A stretch of DNA of 64,000 nt from Planococcus liqunii (GTDB lineage Bacteria > Bacillota > Bacilli > Bacillales_A > Planococcaceae): positions 3,162,001 through 3,226,000 of the forward strand of contig NZ_CP129238.1 in NCBI RefSeq assembly GCF_030413595.1. Reading direction: 5' to 3'. Position 1 is the stretch's first letter. Each line of letters starts with the position of its first letter. Position numbers and translations under genes: made by a program. The notes under the pieces were generated by a model. That model did not search any database, was not told the origin of the DNA, and worked only from the letters and a program-made list of their open reading frames with translations. Shown piece after piece: positions 55,379 through 62,482 of the stretch.

Positions 55379-55852
55379 TTAAACAGTTTCTTCGGCAAAT
55401 ACTTGGCGCCACTCATCTTTTTTCGCCAGCATTTCACGCGCCAATTCTTTTGCGCCTTCTAAGCTATGGCTGGCTGCCCAGCCGCATTGCACTTCGTTGC
55501 AAGCCGGCACTTCGTCCGCTGCAATCACATCGTTCAACGTGTTTTCCAAAATGCGCAAAATGTCTTCAAAATCATCGTGGTTGATGACGGACAAGTAATA
55601 CCCTGTCTGGCAACCCATTGGCCCGATATCAACGATTTGGTCTGAATGGTTGCGGCTGTGTTCCGCCATCATGTGCTCAAGCGAGTGCAGCGCCGGCATA
55701 TCCATATGCTCTTTGTTCGGCTGTTTGAAACGGATATCGTATTTGCGGATCGTGTCGCCGTTAGATCCTGTTTTTTCCCCAGCTAAACGTACATATGGTG
55801 CTACCACTTTCGTATGGTCCAGGTTGAAGCTTTCTACATTCATTTTTTTCAT
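55379..55852 (-). CDS. luxS: S-ribosylhomocysteine lyase
   Basis: Cleaves S-ribosylhomocysteine to homocysteine and DPD (the AI-2 precursor). 157 aa. Metal ligands His56 and His60 with Glu59 in HSLEH, Cys123 in VQCGWA, catalytic Cys81 in [16 protein letters not shown] lies 9 nt upstream of the ATG. It sits directly upstream of mccA, so homocysteine from the activated-methyl cycle is passed to MccA/MccB. In B. subtilis this position holds mtnN. Confidence 0.96.
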   Translation of the reverse strand: MKKMNVESFNLDHTKVVAPYVRLAGEKTGSNGDTIRKYDIRFKQPNKEHMDMPALHSLEHMMAEHSRNHSDQIVDIGPMGCQTGYYLSVINHDDFEDILRILENTLNDVIAADEVPACNEVQCGWAASHSLEGAKELAREMLAKKDEWRQVFAEETV

Positions 55853-56266
55853 GAATCTCGACTCCTTATAAGTTGATTTTTATGTTCCAAAAGTAGCCGG
55901 CTTAGCGGCCGCTTTCGCTTTTCTAGTGTCCAGACTCCATCGGCCAGATTCTCGGGACATAAGCCAACTTGGCTGTGCGGCAAAGAGCGCCGCTTCGCCA
56001 ATCTGGCTTATGCCTTTCGAATCTTAACGGCCGCTTCCGCTTTTCTAGTGTCCAGTTTCGGCACCTAGCTCCTGGAGTCGCTTCAGACCGTCCCGCGATG
56101 GCAAAAAGCGCCATCACCGGCCAGTCTTCCAGCGCTTTTCGGAGCTGGACAGGCGCCTCAACCTTTCTTTGTCTAGGCTCCACCGGCCAGATTCTCGGGA
56201 CATAAGCCAACTCGGCTGTGCGGCAAAGAGCGCCGCTTCGCCAATCTGGCTTATGCCTGCCGAATC
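55853..56266. other. Gap between yrrT and luxS
   Basis: 414 bases with no gene: the luxS ribosome binding site at the left end, then three GC-rich repeat units filling about 55909-56290. A 95-codon minus-strand frame through the repeats (56210-55923) is built of the repeat units and is not credible as a gene. I see no terminator, so yrrT and luxS may still share a transcript. Confidence 0.65.
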
Positions 56267-56290
56267 TTAACGGCCGCTTTCGCTTTTCTT
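55909..56290. repeat. GC-rich interspersed repeat, three tandem units
   Basis: Units 1 (55909-56045) and 3 (56166-56290) are nearly identical over about 100 bp (CGGCCAGATTCTCGGGACAT, GCGCCGCTTCGCCAATCTGG, end GGCCGCTTTCGCTTTTCT). Unit 2 (56046-56165) is the other subtype, with CACCTAGCTCCTGGAGTCGC, a GATGGC-AAAAA-GCGCCATC hairpin and GGAGCTGGACAGGCGCC. The last unit extends into the yrrT reading frame and supplies its final codons and stop. Confidence 0.88.
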
Positions 56291-56917
56291 AGTCGCGTCT
56301 ATTAACCAAACATACCCGTTCAGTTGGGTGAACTCAACTGAAAAGCCTGCTGCCTCGATTAATTCTTTCATGGCCGGCAATGTGGTGTAGTATTCCCGGT
56401 TCAAATCTTCCACCAGGTTAACATATCCGCGCGATGCTTCAAAATCCACTTTCTGCTGTTTGGCTTGGAGTGACTCGAATACCGTATCAGCGAATACCAC
56501 TTTCCCGCCGGTTGGCAGTTTTTCCGCGTACAAACGGAAAGCTTGGGCTTTTTCTTCATCTGTTAAATGGTGGAAAGCATAGGTGCTGACAAAGGTCTTC
56601 GCTTCAATTTTATCATCAAATTGAAGAAAATCCCCGTCTACTAATGTTAAATCCGGCAATTTTTCTGACGTTACTTCACGCATGGCTTCGTTCGGCTCGA
56701 TGCCTGTCACTTGAAGTCCGCGTGACAGCAATTTCTCCGTTAGATTGCCTGTGCCAACTCCAAATTCAACTACCGGACTGACGGCTAAATCAGCTACCGC
56801 TTGCAATATTTCATCGTATTTCACGAAAACATCTTCGTATTCTTTATCTTTTCCATATACTGAATCGTCGTATGTGTGAACCCAATCATCAAATATTTCT
56901 ACGAATTCGCGTCCCAT
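56267..56917 (-). CDS. yrrT: Class I SAM-dependent methyltransferase YrrT
   Basis: 216 aa. SAM-binding motif I is VVEFGVGTGNLTEKLL. MGREFVEIFDDWVHTYDDSVYG and FVSTYAFHHLTDEEKAQAF match the YrrT family encoded at the head of the B. subtilis mtnN-mccA-mccB operon. Methyl acceptor unknown. The last residues KKSESGR and the stop are encoded by the left edge of a GC-rich repeat unit, so the C-terminus differs from relatives. AAGGGG lies about 9 nt upstream of the ATG. Confidence 0.88.
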   Translation of the reverse strand: MGREFVEIFDDWVHTYDDSVYGKDKEYEDVFVKYDEILQAVADLAVSPVVEFGVGTGNLTEKLLSRGLQVTGIEPNEAMREVTSEKLPDLTLVDGDFLQFDDKIEAKTFVSTYAFHHLTDEEKAQAFRLYAEKLPTGGKVVFADTVFESLQAKQQKVDFEASRGYVNLVEDLNREYYTTLPAMKELIEAAGFSVEFTQLNGYVWLIDATKKSESGR

Positions 56918-56973
56918 TCTAGTTGCCCCTTTGAATGCTTATTTTATAAAACCAATAGCCTTACTAGGTTTTA

Positions 56974-57002
56974 TTTATACCATATTTAAGAAGGCGTTTC
57001 AA
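56974..57002 (-). promoter_or_regulatory. yrrT promoter
   Basis: TTGAAA (57002-56997), 17-nt spacer, TATAAA (56979-56974), about 50 nt upstream of the yrrT start. The -35 lies within the terminator hairpin of the preceding gene. Confidence 0.65.
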
Positions 57003-57020
57003 CTTTCTGAAACGCCTCCT
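56990..57020 (-). terminator. Terminator of the YczE-like gene
   Basis: AGGCGTTTCA/TGAAACGCCT stem immediately behind the stop. The tail is only moderately T-rich (TCTTAAAT). Confidence 0.65.
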
Positions 57021-57661
57021 TAAATTTTTAGAACGGGCGGGATATTGTCTTTTTTATCAATGATTTTCTTAAGCAGCCGTTCAAATTGAGGCAATGAAAC
57101 TTGAACGATTCTGCCAGTCAGCAAAGCGACTGCGACTGTGCCAATGCCGACCGGTCCACCGAGCAGCCAGCCGATAAAGGCGACCGTAATTTCAATTCCT
57201 GCCCGGACGATGGTTATGCTGAAACCGGTCTTTTCGACGAGGATCAGCATCAAGCTGTCACGCGGGCCAGCGCCAATCCTTGGAGATACATAAAGGCCGA
57301 CGCCATAACCGGATATGGTAATGCCGACAAGGAAAATCAGAACTTGGCCAATCAGCGTTTCAATGTCCGGAATCATCCAGTTGAAAATGTCGATGAAAAT
57401 CCCCACCAGCAGCATATTCAGGAATGTACCGATCTGAGGGAGTTTCCGGGTAAACAGCATCGTCGAGACGATTACTGCCAAACCCACGATAATGGCCCAT
57501 GTGCCGATTGTCAGGCCAAAGTTTTTATAGAGGCCAACATTCAATACATCCCAGGGGCTGATTCCAAGCTTATCTGCTTTGATGATCATCGTAAATCCTA
57601 AAGCCAAAACAATCAGGCCGCTAATAAAAAACAGCCAGCGGTAAAAAAATGCACGCCCCAT
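57020..57661 (-). CDS. YczE/YitT-like membrane protein
   Basis: 213 aa with five to six hydrophobic helices. Motifs of the COG2364 (YczE) group: FYRWLFFISGLIVLALGFTMIIKADKLGISPWDVLNVGLYKNFGLTIGTW and YGVGLYVSPRIGAGPRDSLMLILVEKTG. Function unknown; YczE in Bacillus affects surfactin/bacillomycin production in some strains. The second of two ATGs (57661) fits the AAGGA spacing better than the first at 57667. Single gene. Confidence 0.85.
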   Translation of the reverse strand: MGRAFFYRWLFFISGLIVLALGFTMIIKADKLGISPWDVLNVGLYKNFGLTIGTWAIIVGLAVIVSTMLFTRKLPQIGTFLNMLLVGIFIDIFNWMIPDIETLIGQVLIFLVGITISGYGVGLYVSPRIGAGPRDSLMLILVEKTGFSITIVRAGIEITVAFIGWLLGGPVGIGTVAVALLTGRIVQVSLPQFERLLKKIIDKKDNIPPVLKI

Positions 57662-57690
57662 TGCCATCCTTCTTTCTGTTATGTACTAAT

Positions 57691-57728
57691 AAAAAGCCAT
57701 CCATTCCCAAATGAACGGATGGCTTTTA
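57691..57728. terminator. Terminator behind the YbaK gene
   Basis: AAAAGCCATCC/GGATGGCTTTT stem with A/T runs. It lies 8 nt beyond the minus-strand YbaK stop. Confidence 0.85.
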
Positions 57729-57735
57729 TTCCTGC

Positions 57736-58221
57736 TTATTCAACTATAATAGCGGCATAGCGTCCACGGACCACTTCTACCAAGTCAGCAGGCGACAGTT
57801 TAAGCTGCATGCCGATTTTTCCCGCGGAGACGATGATGTCTCCCAAGCCTTGCGCTTGTTCAGCAACAAACGTTGGAAATAACTTCTTCATCCCCAGCGG
57901 CGAACAGCCGCCGCGGATATAGCCGGTCAATGCCAAAATGTCTTTTACCGGCACCATTTCAATCTTTTTTTCACCGGCCGCTTTTGCAGCAGCTTTTAAA
58001 TCAAGTTCGTCTGCCACCGGAATCACAAAGACGTAATTCTGTTTTGAACTGCCGGCAGCCACCAAGGTTTTGTAGACGGTTTCCGGCGGATAGCCGATTT
58101 TAGCCGCCACTGAAATGCCGTCAATTTTGCCGTCTTCCGGGTCATATTGCAGTACTTCGTGCGTTATTTTCTCTTTATCGAGTATACGTGCTGCATTGGT
58201 TTTCGCAATTTTTTTCGCCAT
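57736..58221 (-). CDS. Cys-tRNA(Pro)/Cys-tRNA(Cys) deacylase, YbaK/EbsC family
   Basis: 161 aa, single YbaK domain that hydrolyses misacylated Cys-tRNA(Pro). Motifs: KTNAARILDKEKITHEVLQYD, PPETVYKTLVA with the conserved Lys, GYIRGGCSPLGMKKLFPTFV and DIIVSAGKIGMQLKLSPADLV. The ATG at 58221 has GAGGTG 6-7 nt upstream. Cytosolic proofreading role. Confidence 0.92.
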   Translation of the reverse strand: MAKKIAKTNAARILDKEKITHEVLQYDPEDGKIDGISVAAKIGYPPETVYKTLVAAGSSKQNYVFVIPVADELDLKAAAKAAGEKKIEMVPVKDILALTGYIRGGCSPLGMKKLFPTFVAEQAQGLGDIIVSAGKIGMQLKLSPADLVEVVRGRYAAIIVE

Positions 58222-58279
58222 GGGCTACACCTCTGTCTCATCTGCATGCCATTAGCATAGCACCATTTTCAGAATCTTT

Positions 58280-60439
58280 CTATTCGTTCTGCCCCAATAA
58301 TTTCTTTAATGCATCGGCCATTGCTGTATTCACCGGTGCCTCGTCCTGCTGCTTCAAGTATTTATTGACATCTTTTTTGTTCGCCTTCGATTGGCTGGCG
58401 TTGCGGCGCTTTTCAAAAGCTGACAGCTTCTCGCGATGGCCGCATTGGCAAGCGAACATTTTGCCTTCCCCTTCGCCGCGCATTTCCATGCGCTTGTGGC
58501 AGACCGGGCAGCGGGCATTTGTCTGAACCGCCACTTGTTTTTTATAGCCGCATTCGCGGTCCTGACAGACGTACATCTTCCCGCGTTTGCCGTTGACTTC
58601 CAGAAGCGGTTTGCCGCAATCCGGGCACGTTTTGCCGGTGATGTTGTCGTGCTTGAATTTCTTGTCGCTTTTCTTGATATCCGAAACCGATTTCTGGGCG
58701 AACGCAATCATCTCTTTCATGAACTGCTCTTTTTTCATCTGCCCTTTGGCGATTTTATTAAGCTGCTGCTCCCAGTCGGCTGTCAGTTTCGGCGATTTCA
58801 AATCTTCCGGCACGAGTTCAAGCAATTGGCGGCCTTTTGATGTAATCGTCAAGTCCTTGCCTTTTTTCTCAATCAGGAAGGTGTTGAATAATTTGTCGAT
58901 GACGTCGGCGCGCGTCGCCACGGTGCCAAGTCCTCCGGTTTCACCTAAGGTCTGGATCAATTCTTTCGATTCGCCTGCCATAAACTGCGCCGGGTTTTCC
59001 ATTGCACCGAGAAGGGTTCCTTCATTGAAGAATGCCGGCGGCTTCGTTTTGCCGTCTGTCAGCGCGATGCCTTTGATATGGAGCTTCTGCCCTTTTTCAA
59101 ACGGCGGCAATGTCGTATCGCCATCTTCTTCTTCGTCATTGTAGACGCGTTTCCAGCCATCGTTGCGGATCGTATTGCCTTTGGTCTGGAAGGTTTCTCC
59201 GCCCGCTGTGATTTTCACCATTGTCTGGTCGTATTCATACATCGGGTAAAATACCGCGAGGAAGCGTTTGACGATCATGTCGTATAATTTATGCTCTTTG
59301 TCCGACAAATTATGGAGCTGCGGCGTTTCTTCCGTCGGGATGATCGCATGGTGATCGCTTACTTTATTGTCATCGATCGTCCCTTTTTGCGGAGCGACCG
59401 GCGTTTTCAGAATCGTCGCTGCAAGCGCGCGGTAAGGCCCGACCTGCACCGCTTTAATGCGGTCTTTCAGCGTATCTTTCATGTCGGACGTCAAATGCTT
59501 CGAATCGGTCCGCGGATATGTGACAATCTTATAGCGCTCGTACAAACCCTGCAGCGTGTTGAGCGTTTCTTTCGCCGACCAGCTGTAGCGCTTGTAGGCT
59601 TCTTTTTGAAGTTCCGTCAAGTCGAATAAAGGCGGCGCCGGCTGTTTTTTGGGTGTAACTTTCACGTCGGTGATGGTGCCTTCATGCGTGTTGTTCAGCT
59701 TGCTGAACAACTTGTCGATCTTTTCTTTGTCAAACGACTGCGTCGAATTGCCGTCGGTCCAAGTGAATGCAGCCTGGTCCGTAATCGCCTGCATGCCGTA
59801 ATACGGCTTCGGCTGGAAATTGCGGATCTGCTGTTCGCGTTCGGCAATCATCGCAAGCGTCGGCGTCTGCACGCGCCCGGTCGACAATTGCGCATTGTAT
59901 TTCACCGTCAATGCACGCGTCGCATTGATGCCGACGACCCAGTCCGCTTCCGCACGGGCAACCGCTGCCTGGAATAAATTCTCGTAGGCTTTGCCGTCTT
60001 TCAGGTTATTGAAGCCGTCTTTAATCGCTTTGTCGGTGACAGACGAAATCCACAAACGCTTGATCGGCTTACGCGTTTTCGTTTTTTCCAAGATCCAGCG
60101 CGCGACAAGTTCCCCTTCGCGTCCAGCATCGGTTGCAATGATGACTTCATTGACGTCGCCTCTCGCTAATTGCGCTTTTACGGCATTGTATTGTTTCATC
60201 GACTGTTTGATTGGCACGAGCTTGAACGGTTCCGGAATGATTGGCAGATTCTCCATTTTCCATTCCTTGAAGTCGTTGTCGTATTGTTCCGGCTGCGCTT
60301 GCGTCACCAAATGGCCCAGCGCCCATGTGACGATATACTGTTTGCCTTCCAAAAATCCGTTGCCTTTTTGTGAACACCCGAGTACGCGTGCAATATCGCG
60401 CGCCACGGACGGTTTTTCTGCGAGTACTACTGATTTCAA
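58280..60439 (-). CDS. topB: DNA topoisomerase III
   Basis: Type IA topoisomerase, 719 aa. TOPRIM domain SVVLAEKPSVARDIARVLG with IATDAGREGELVAR. The active Tyr is in KIVTYPRTDSKHLT, and QLSTGRVQTPTLAMI and ETGGLGTVATRADVIDKLF are present. The C-terminus carries zinc-ribbon repeats (CPDCGKPLLEVNGKRGKMYVCQDRECGY, CPVCHKRMEMRGEGEGKMFACQCGHRE). TTG at 60439 with GAGGGTG 6 nt upstream is chosen over the ATG at 60454, which precedes the ribosome binding site. Confidence 0.96.
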   Translation of the reverse strand: MKSVVLAEKPSVARDIARVLGCSQKGNGFLEGKQYIVTWALGHLVTQAQPEQYDNDFKEWKMENLPIIPEPFKLVPIKQSMKQYNAVKAQLARGDVNEVIIATDAGREGELVARWILEKTKTRKPIKRLWISSVTDKAIKDGFNNLKDGKAYENLFQAAVARAEADWVVGINATRALTVKYNAQLSTGRVQTPTLAMIAEREQQIRNFQPKPYYGMQAITDQAAFTWTDGNSTQSFDKEKIDKLFSKLNNTHEGTITDVKVTPKKQPAPPLFDLTELQKEAYKRYSWSAKETLNTLQGLYERYKIVTYPRTDSKHLTSDMKDTLKDRIKAVQVGPYRALAATILKTPVAPQKGTIDDNKVSDHHAIIPTEETPQLHNLSDKEHKLYDMIVKRFLAVFYPMYEYDQTMVKITAGGETFQTKGNTIRNDGWKRVYNDEEEDGDTTLPPFEKGQKLHIKGIALTDGKTKPPAFFNEGTLLGAMENPAQFMAGESKELIQTLGETGGLGTVATRADVIDKLFNTFLIEKKGKDLTITSKGRQLLELVPEDLKSPKLTADWEQQLNKIAKGQMKKEQFMKEMIAFAQKSVSDIKKSDKKFKHDNITGKTCPDCGKPLLEVNGKRGKMYVCQDRECGYKKQVAVQTNARCPVCHKRMEMRGEGEGKMFACQCGHREKLSAFEKRRNASQSKANKKDVNKYLKQQDEAPVNTAMADALKKLLGQNE

Positions 60440-60510
60440 TTTATTCACCCTCATTTCGTATAGCGTATATTATAACATCTTCCGGTTTGGCTGGCTTTTC
60501 GTGGGGGTTG

Positions 60511-60580
60511 GAAAGTATTTGGTGGCAAAAAGAAAGTATTTCGCTGCTAAACGAAAGTAAAGTCTTTTAATAGAAAATAA
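60511..60580. repeat. 21-bp periodic array, GAAAGTATT core (left of the NERD gene)
   Basis: GAAAGTA at 60511, 60532 and 60553 (steps 21 and 21). The last unit runs on as GAAAGTAAAGTCTTTTAATA then GAAAATAA, which recurs right of the NERD gene (61689 onward) with two mismatches in 24 nt. Confidence 0.88.
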
Positions 60581-60593
60581 TTTCTAAAATGCC

Positions 60594-60622
60594 TTGCTGA
60601 CACGTTTCGGTTAAGCTATATT
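60594..60622 (+). promoter_or_regulatory. Promoter of the NERD-domain gene
   Basis: TTGCTG (60594-60599), 17-nt spacer, TATATT (60617-60622), about 30 nt ahead of the TTG start and just inside the left repeat array. Confidence 0.65.
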
Positions 60623-60651
60623 CAGCTTATAACGTCAAAGGAGTTGATTTA

Positions 60652-61638
60652 TTGATTCTCAAAAAACGCAGCGAACCACCCGAAATTTTTCAACTCGAAA
60701 GTTTGTTGCAAAGAATACCCTTTAACCACTCCCAATTCCCCCATTGGACAGAAAAGCTTCGTCGAATTACTGCCGGTTTTCACGGTGAACAACGAGTTGA
60801 TTCCTTTTGGCAAGAAATCACCCTTCCCATCCCCCATTATCTTATCCATGATTTATTTATTAAAAAAAAGCACTCCACTCATCAAATGGATACCATACTT
60901 GTGACCAGCCGCTTTATTTTAGTTCTTGAAATCAAAAGTATTTCTGGGCTACTTCATTTCGACCAGCAAACGCGGCAATTCTCCCGAACCAATAAAGACG
61001 GCAGCATCGACGGCATGCGAAATCCCGATGACCAAGTACGGCGCCACGAGAAATGGCTAGAACAATTTTTAACCGAGCGGAAATTAGATCTGCCGGTCAT
61101 CGGGGCCATTGTCTTTGCCTATCCTTCTGCGGTTATCCAATCGAAAGCCGGCAATCGCATTGTGATTCAATCATCGGGATTGCCCCATTTGCTGGACGAG
61201 CTGCTAGCATCCTACCAGCAGGATATACTTTCCAAAGCCTTGACCAAGAAACTAGCAGTCCAGCTTTTAAAACTTCATTCGATAAAACAATTGCCAGAAC
61301 TAATATTGCCGCCAGACTATTTTAGAGGAGTTTTTTGTCCTAAATGCCAGAAGGGACAACTGCATTACTACTGGAGAAAATGGGCATGTAAAAGTTGTTC
61401 TTTTTCTGACCCTGCTGCTTACCTCACAGCAATTGAACAATATCGTGTTTTATGCGGTCCTACTATTACTAACCGACAATTTCGAGATTTTATTGATTTA
61501 AAAGATCCCGCAGTTACTTCGAAATTGTTGAAAGATGCCAAAATGCCGTTTGAAGGCAGTTATAAAGATCGCGTTTATCTTATTCCAGGAAAAAATAGAG
61601 GTACAGAAAGTAATTCAATAGATTTTGAAAGTATATAA
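60652..61638 (+). CDS. NERD-domain protein with C-terminal zinc ribbon
   Basis: 328 aa. The N-terminal NERD domain (about residues 38-150) is a nuclease-related fold: GFHGEQRVDSFWQEI with the acidic Glu, then QMDTILVTSRFILVLEIKSISG with D-x(n)-ExK catalytic spacing, and NPDDQVRRHEKWLEQFL. A zinc ribbon follows near residue 229 (FCPKCQKGQLHYYWRKWACKSC) and a helical C-terminus. Often linked with DNA handling, plasmids or defence; no experimental role here. The start is TTG at 60652 with AAAGGAG 9 nt upstream. Its last ~11 codons lie in a 21-bp repeat array, and a sister array flanks the 5' side. It looks AT-richer than neighbours. Confidence 0.88.
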   Translation: MILKKRSEPPEIFQLESLLQRIPFNHSQFPHWTEKLRRITAGFHGEQRVDSFWQEITLPIPHYLIHDLFIKKKHSTHQMDTILVTSRFILVLEIKSISGLLHFDQQTRQFSRTNKDGSIDGMRNPDDQVRRHEKWLEQFLTERKLDLPVIGAIVFAYPSAVIQSKAGNRIVIQSSGLPHLLDELLASYQQDILSKALTKKLAVQLLKLHSIKQLPELILPPDYFRGVFCPKCQKGQLHYYWRKWACKSCSFSDPAAYLTAIEQYRVLCGPTITNRQFRDFIDLKDPAVTSKLLKDAKMPFEGSYKDRVYLIPGKNRGTESNSIDFESI

Positions 61639-61718
61639 CTAGTTTAGAAAGTATTCTGAGCCAAATAGAAAGTATTGAAGAGAAACCAGAAAGTAAATCC
61701 TTTTAATAGAAACAATAA
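61606..61718. repeat. 21-bp periodic array, GAAAGTATT core (right of the NERD gene)
   Basis: GAAAGTA at 61606, 61627, 61647, 61668 and 61689 (steps 21, 20, 21, 21). The first two units are inside the NERD coding sequence and encode its C-terminal residues. The last unit ends like the left array (positions 61689-61712 against 60553-60576, 22 of 24 identical). Confidence 0.88.
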
Positions 61719-61752
61719 TAAGAAAACTTGATTTTATTTCCAGATAGAAACT

Positions 61753-61780
61753 AAAAAAACCTCCCGCGGGAGGTTTTTCT
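61753..61780. terminator. Terminator behind the flavin reductase gene
   Basis: AAAACCTCCCG/CGGGAGGTTTT stem with A and T runs, 9 nt beyond the minus-strand stop. It can also serve the NERD gene. Confidence 0.85.
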
Positions 61781-61788
61781 TCTGCTAT

Positions 61789-62352
61789 TTAAGGATTATC
61801 AATCGTTTCCTTCGATAAATTCTGGCTCATTTCAGCGTATTGGACGAAAACGCGCGCCAATTCGCGCAGGCGGTCGTGGACGTCTTCGTTGATGATGGTG
61901 TTCGTATCATCGAAATGGCTCGTGTGCGTGTAGACGTAGTTCGGTGTCACCAGGCAGCGGAAGTAGTCGAGAATCGGCTTCAGCTGGTTTTCGATGACGA
62001 GATGGTGCTGATAAGTGCCGCCGTTTGCGACGATTGATACTGGTTTGTAGCGCATCGTGCGCGGGTGCAGCATATCAAACGTGTTTTTTAGGACGCCCGG
62101 AATCGAGCCTTGGAAAATCGGTGTGGCGATGATGTAGCCATCCGCGTTTTCAAAGCGATGGACGATTTCCTGCATGTCTTTGTTGTATTCGCCGAGCGGG
62201 CGGCCGTCGACAAACTGGTGCTCGTAATCAGCCAGGCTTAACATTACAAGCTCCATATCCGGATTAAAATCTTTGATATAGGTTTGCACCTGTTCCAAAA
62301 TGGCTCCTGTTTTTCTTCCAATAATTGTGCCGTCCACTAATAAAATCTTCAT
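61789..62352 (-). CDS. NADPH-dependent FMN reductase family protein
   Basis: 187 aa flavodoxin-like fold. MKILLVDGTIIGRKTGAILEQV binds the FMN phosphate; ADGYIIATPIFQGSIPGVLKNTFDML and VANGGTYQHHLVIENQLKPIL are the flavin and dimer regions of the SsuE/azoreductase-like group. Likely reduces FMN, quinones or similar with NAD(P)H; the physiological substrate is unknown. The start at 62352 has GGAGGA about 8 nt upstream; the longer frame is unsupported. Monocistronic. Confidence 0.88.
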   Translation of the reverse strand: MKILLVDGTIIGRKTGAILEQVQTYIKDFNPDMELVMLSLADYEHQFVDGRPLGEYNKDMQEIVHRFENADGYIIATPIFQGSIPGVLKNTFDMLHPRTMRYKPVSIVANGGTYQHHLVIENQLKPILDYFRCLVTPNYVYTHTSHFDDTNTIINEDVHDRLRELARVFVQYAEMSQNLSKETIDNP

Positions 62353-62482
62353 AAGACGAATCCTCCTCAAATGCGTATCTGCTTGGCTATAAAGCGAACA
62401 ACTCATAGCCTTGTTGTCTTTATCATAGCAAACCAGGCTGCTAAATACGCATCGATACGCTTATTCGGGAAAGATTTCATTC

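Noticed and set aside
55923..56210. 95-codon minus-strand frame between yrrT and luxS
   Set aside because: Made entirely of GC-rich repeat units; the same peptide stretch appears twice because the DNA repeat does.
60652..61718. Insertion sequence or transposon around the NERD gene
   Set aside because: No transposase, no terminal inverted repeats and no short target duplication; the flanks are direct 21-bp arrays instead.
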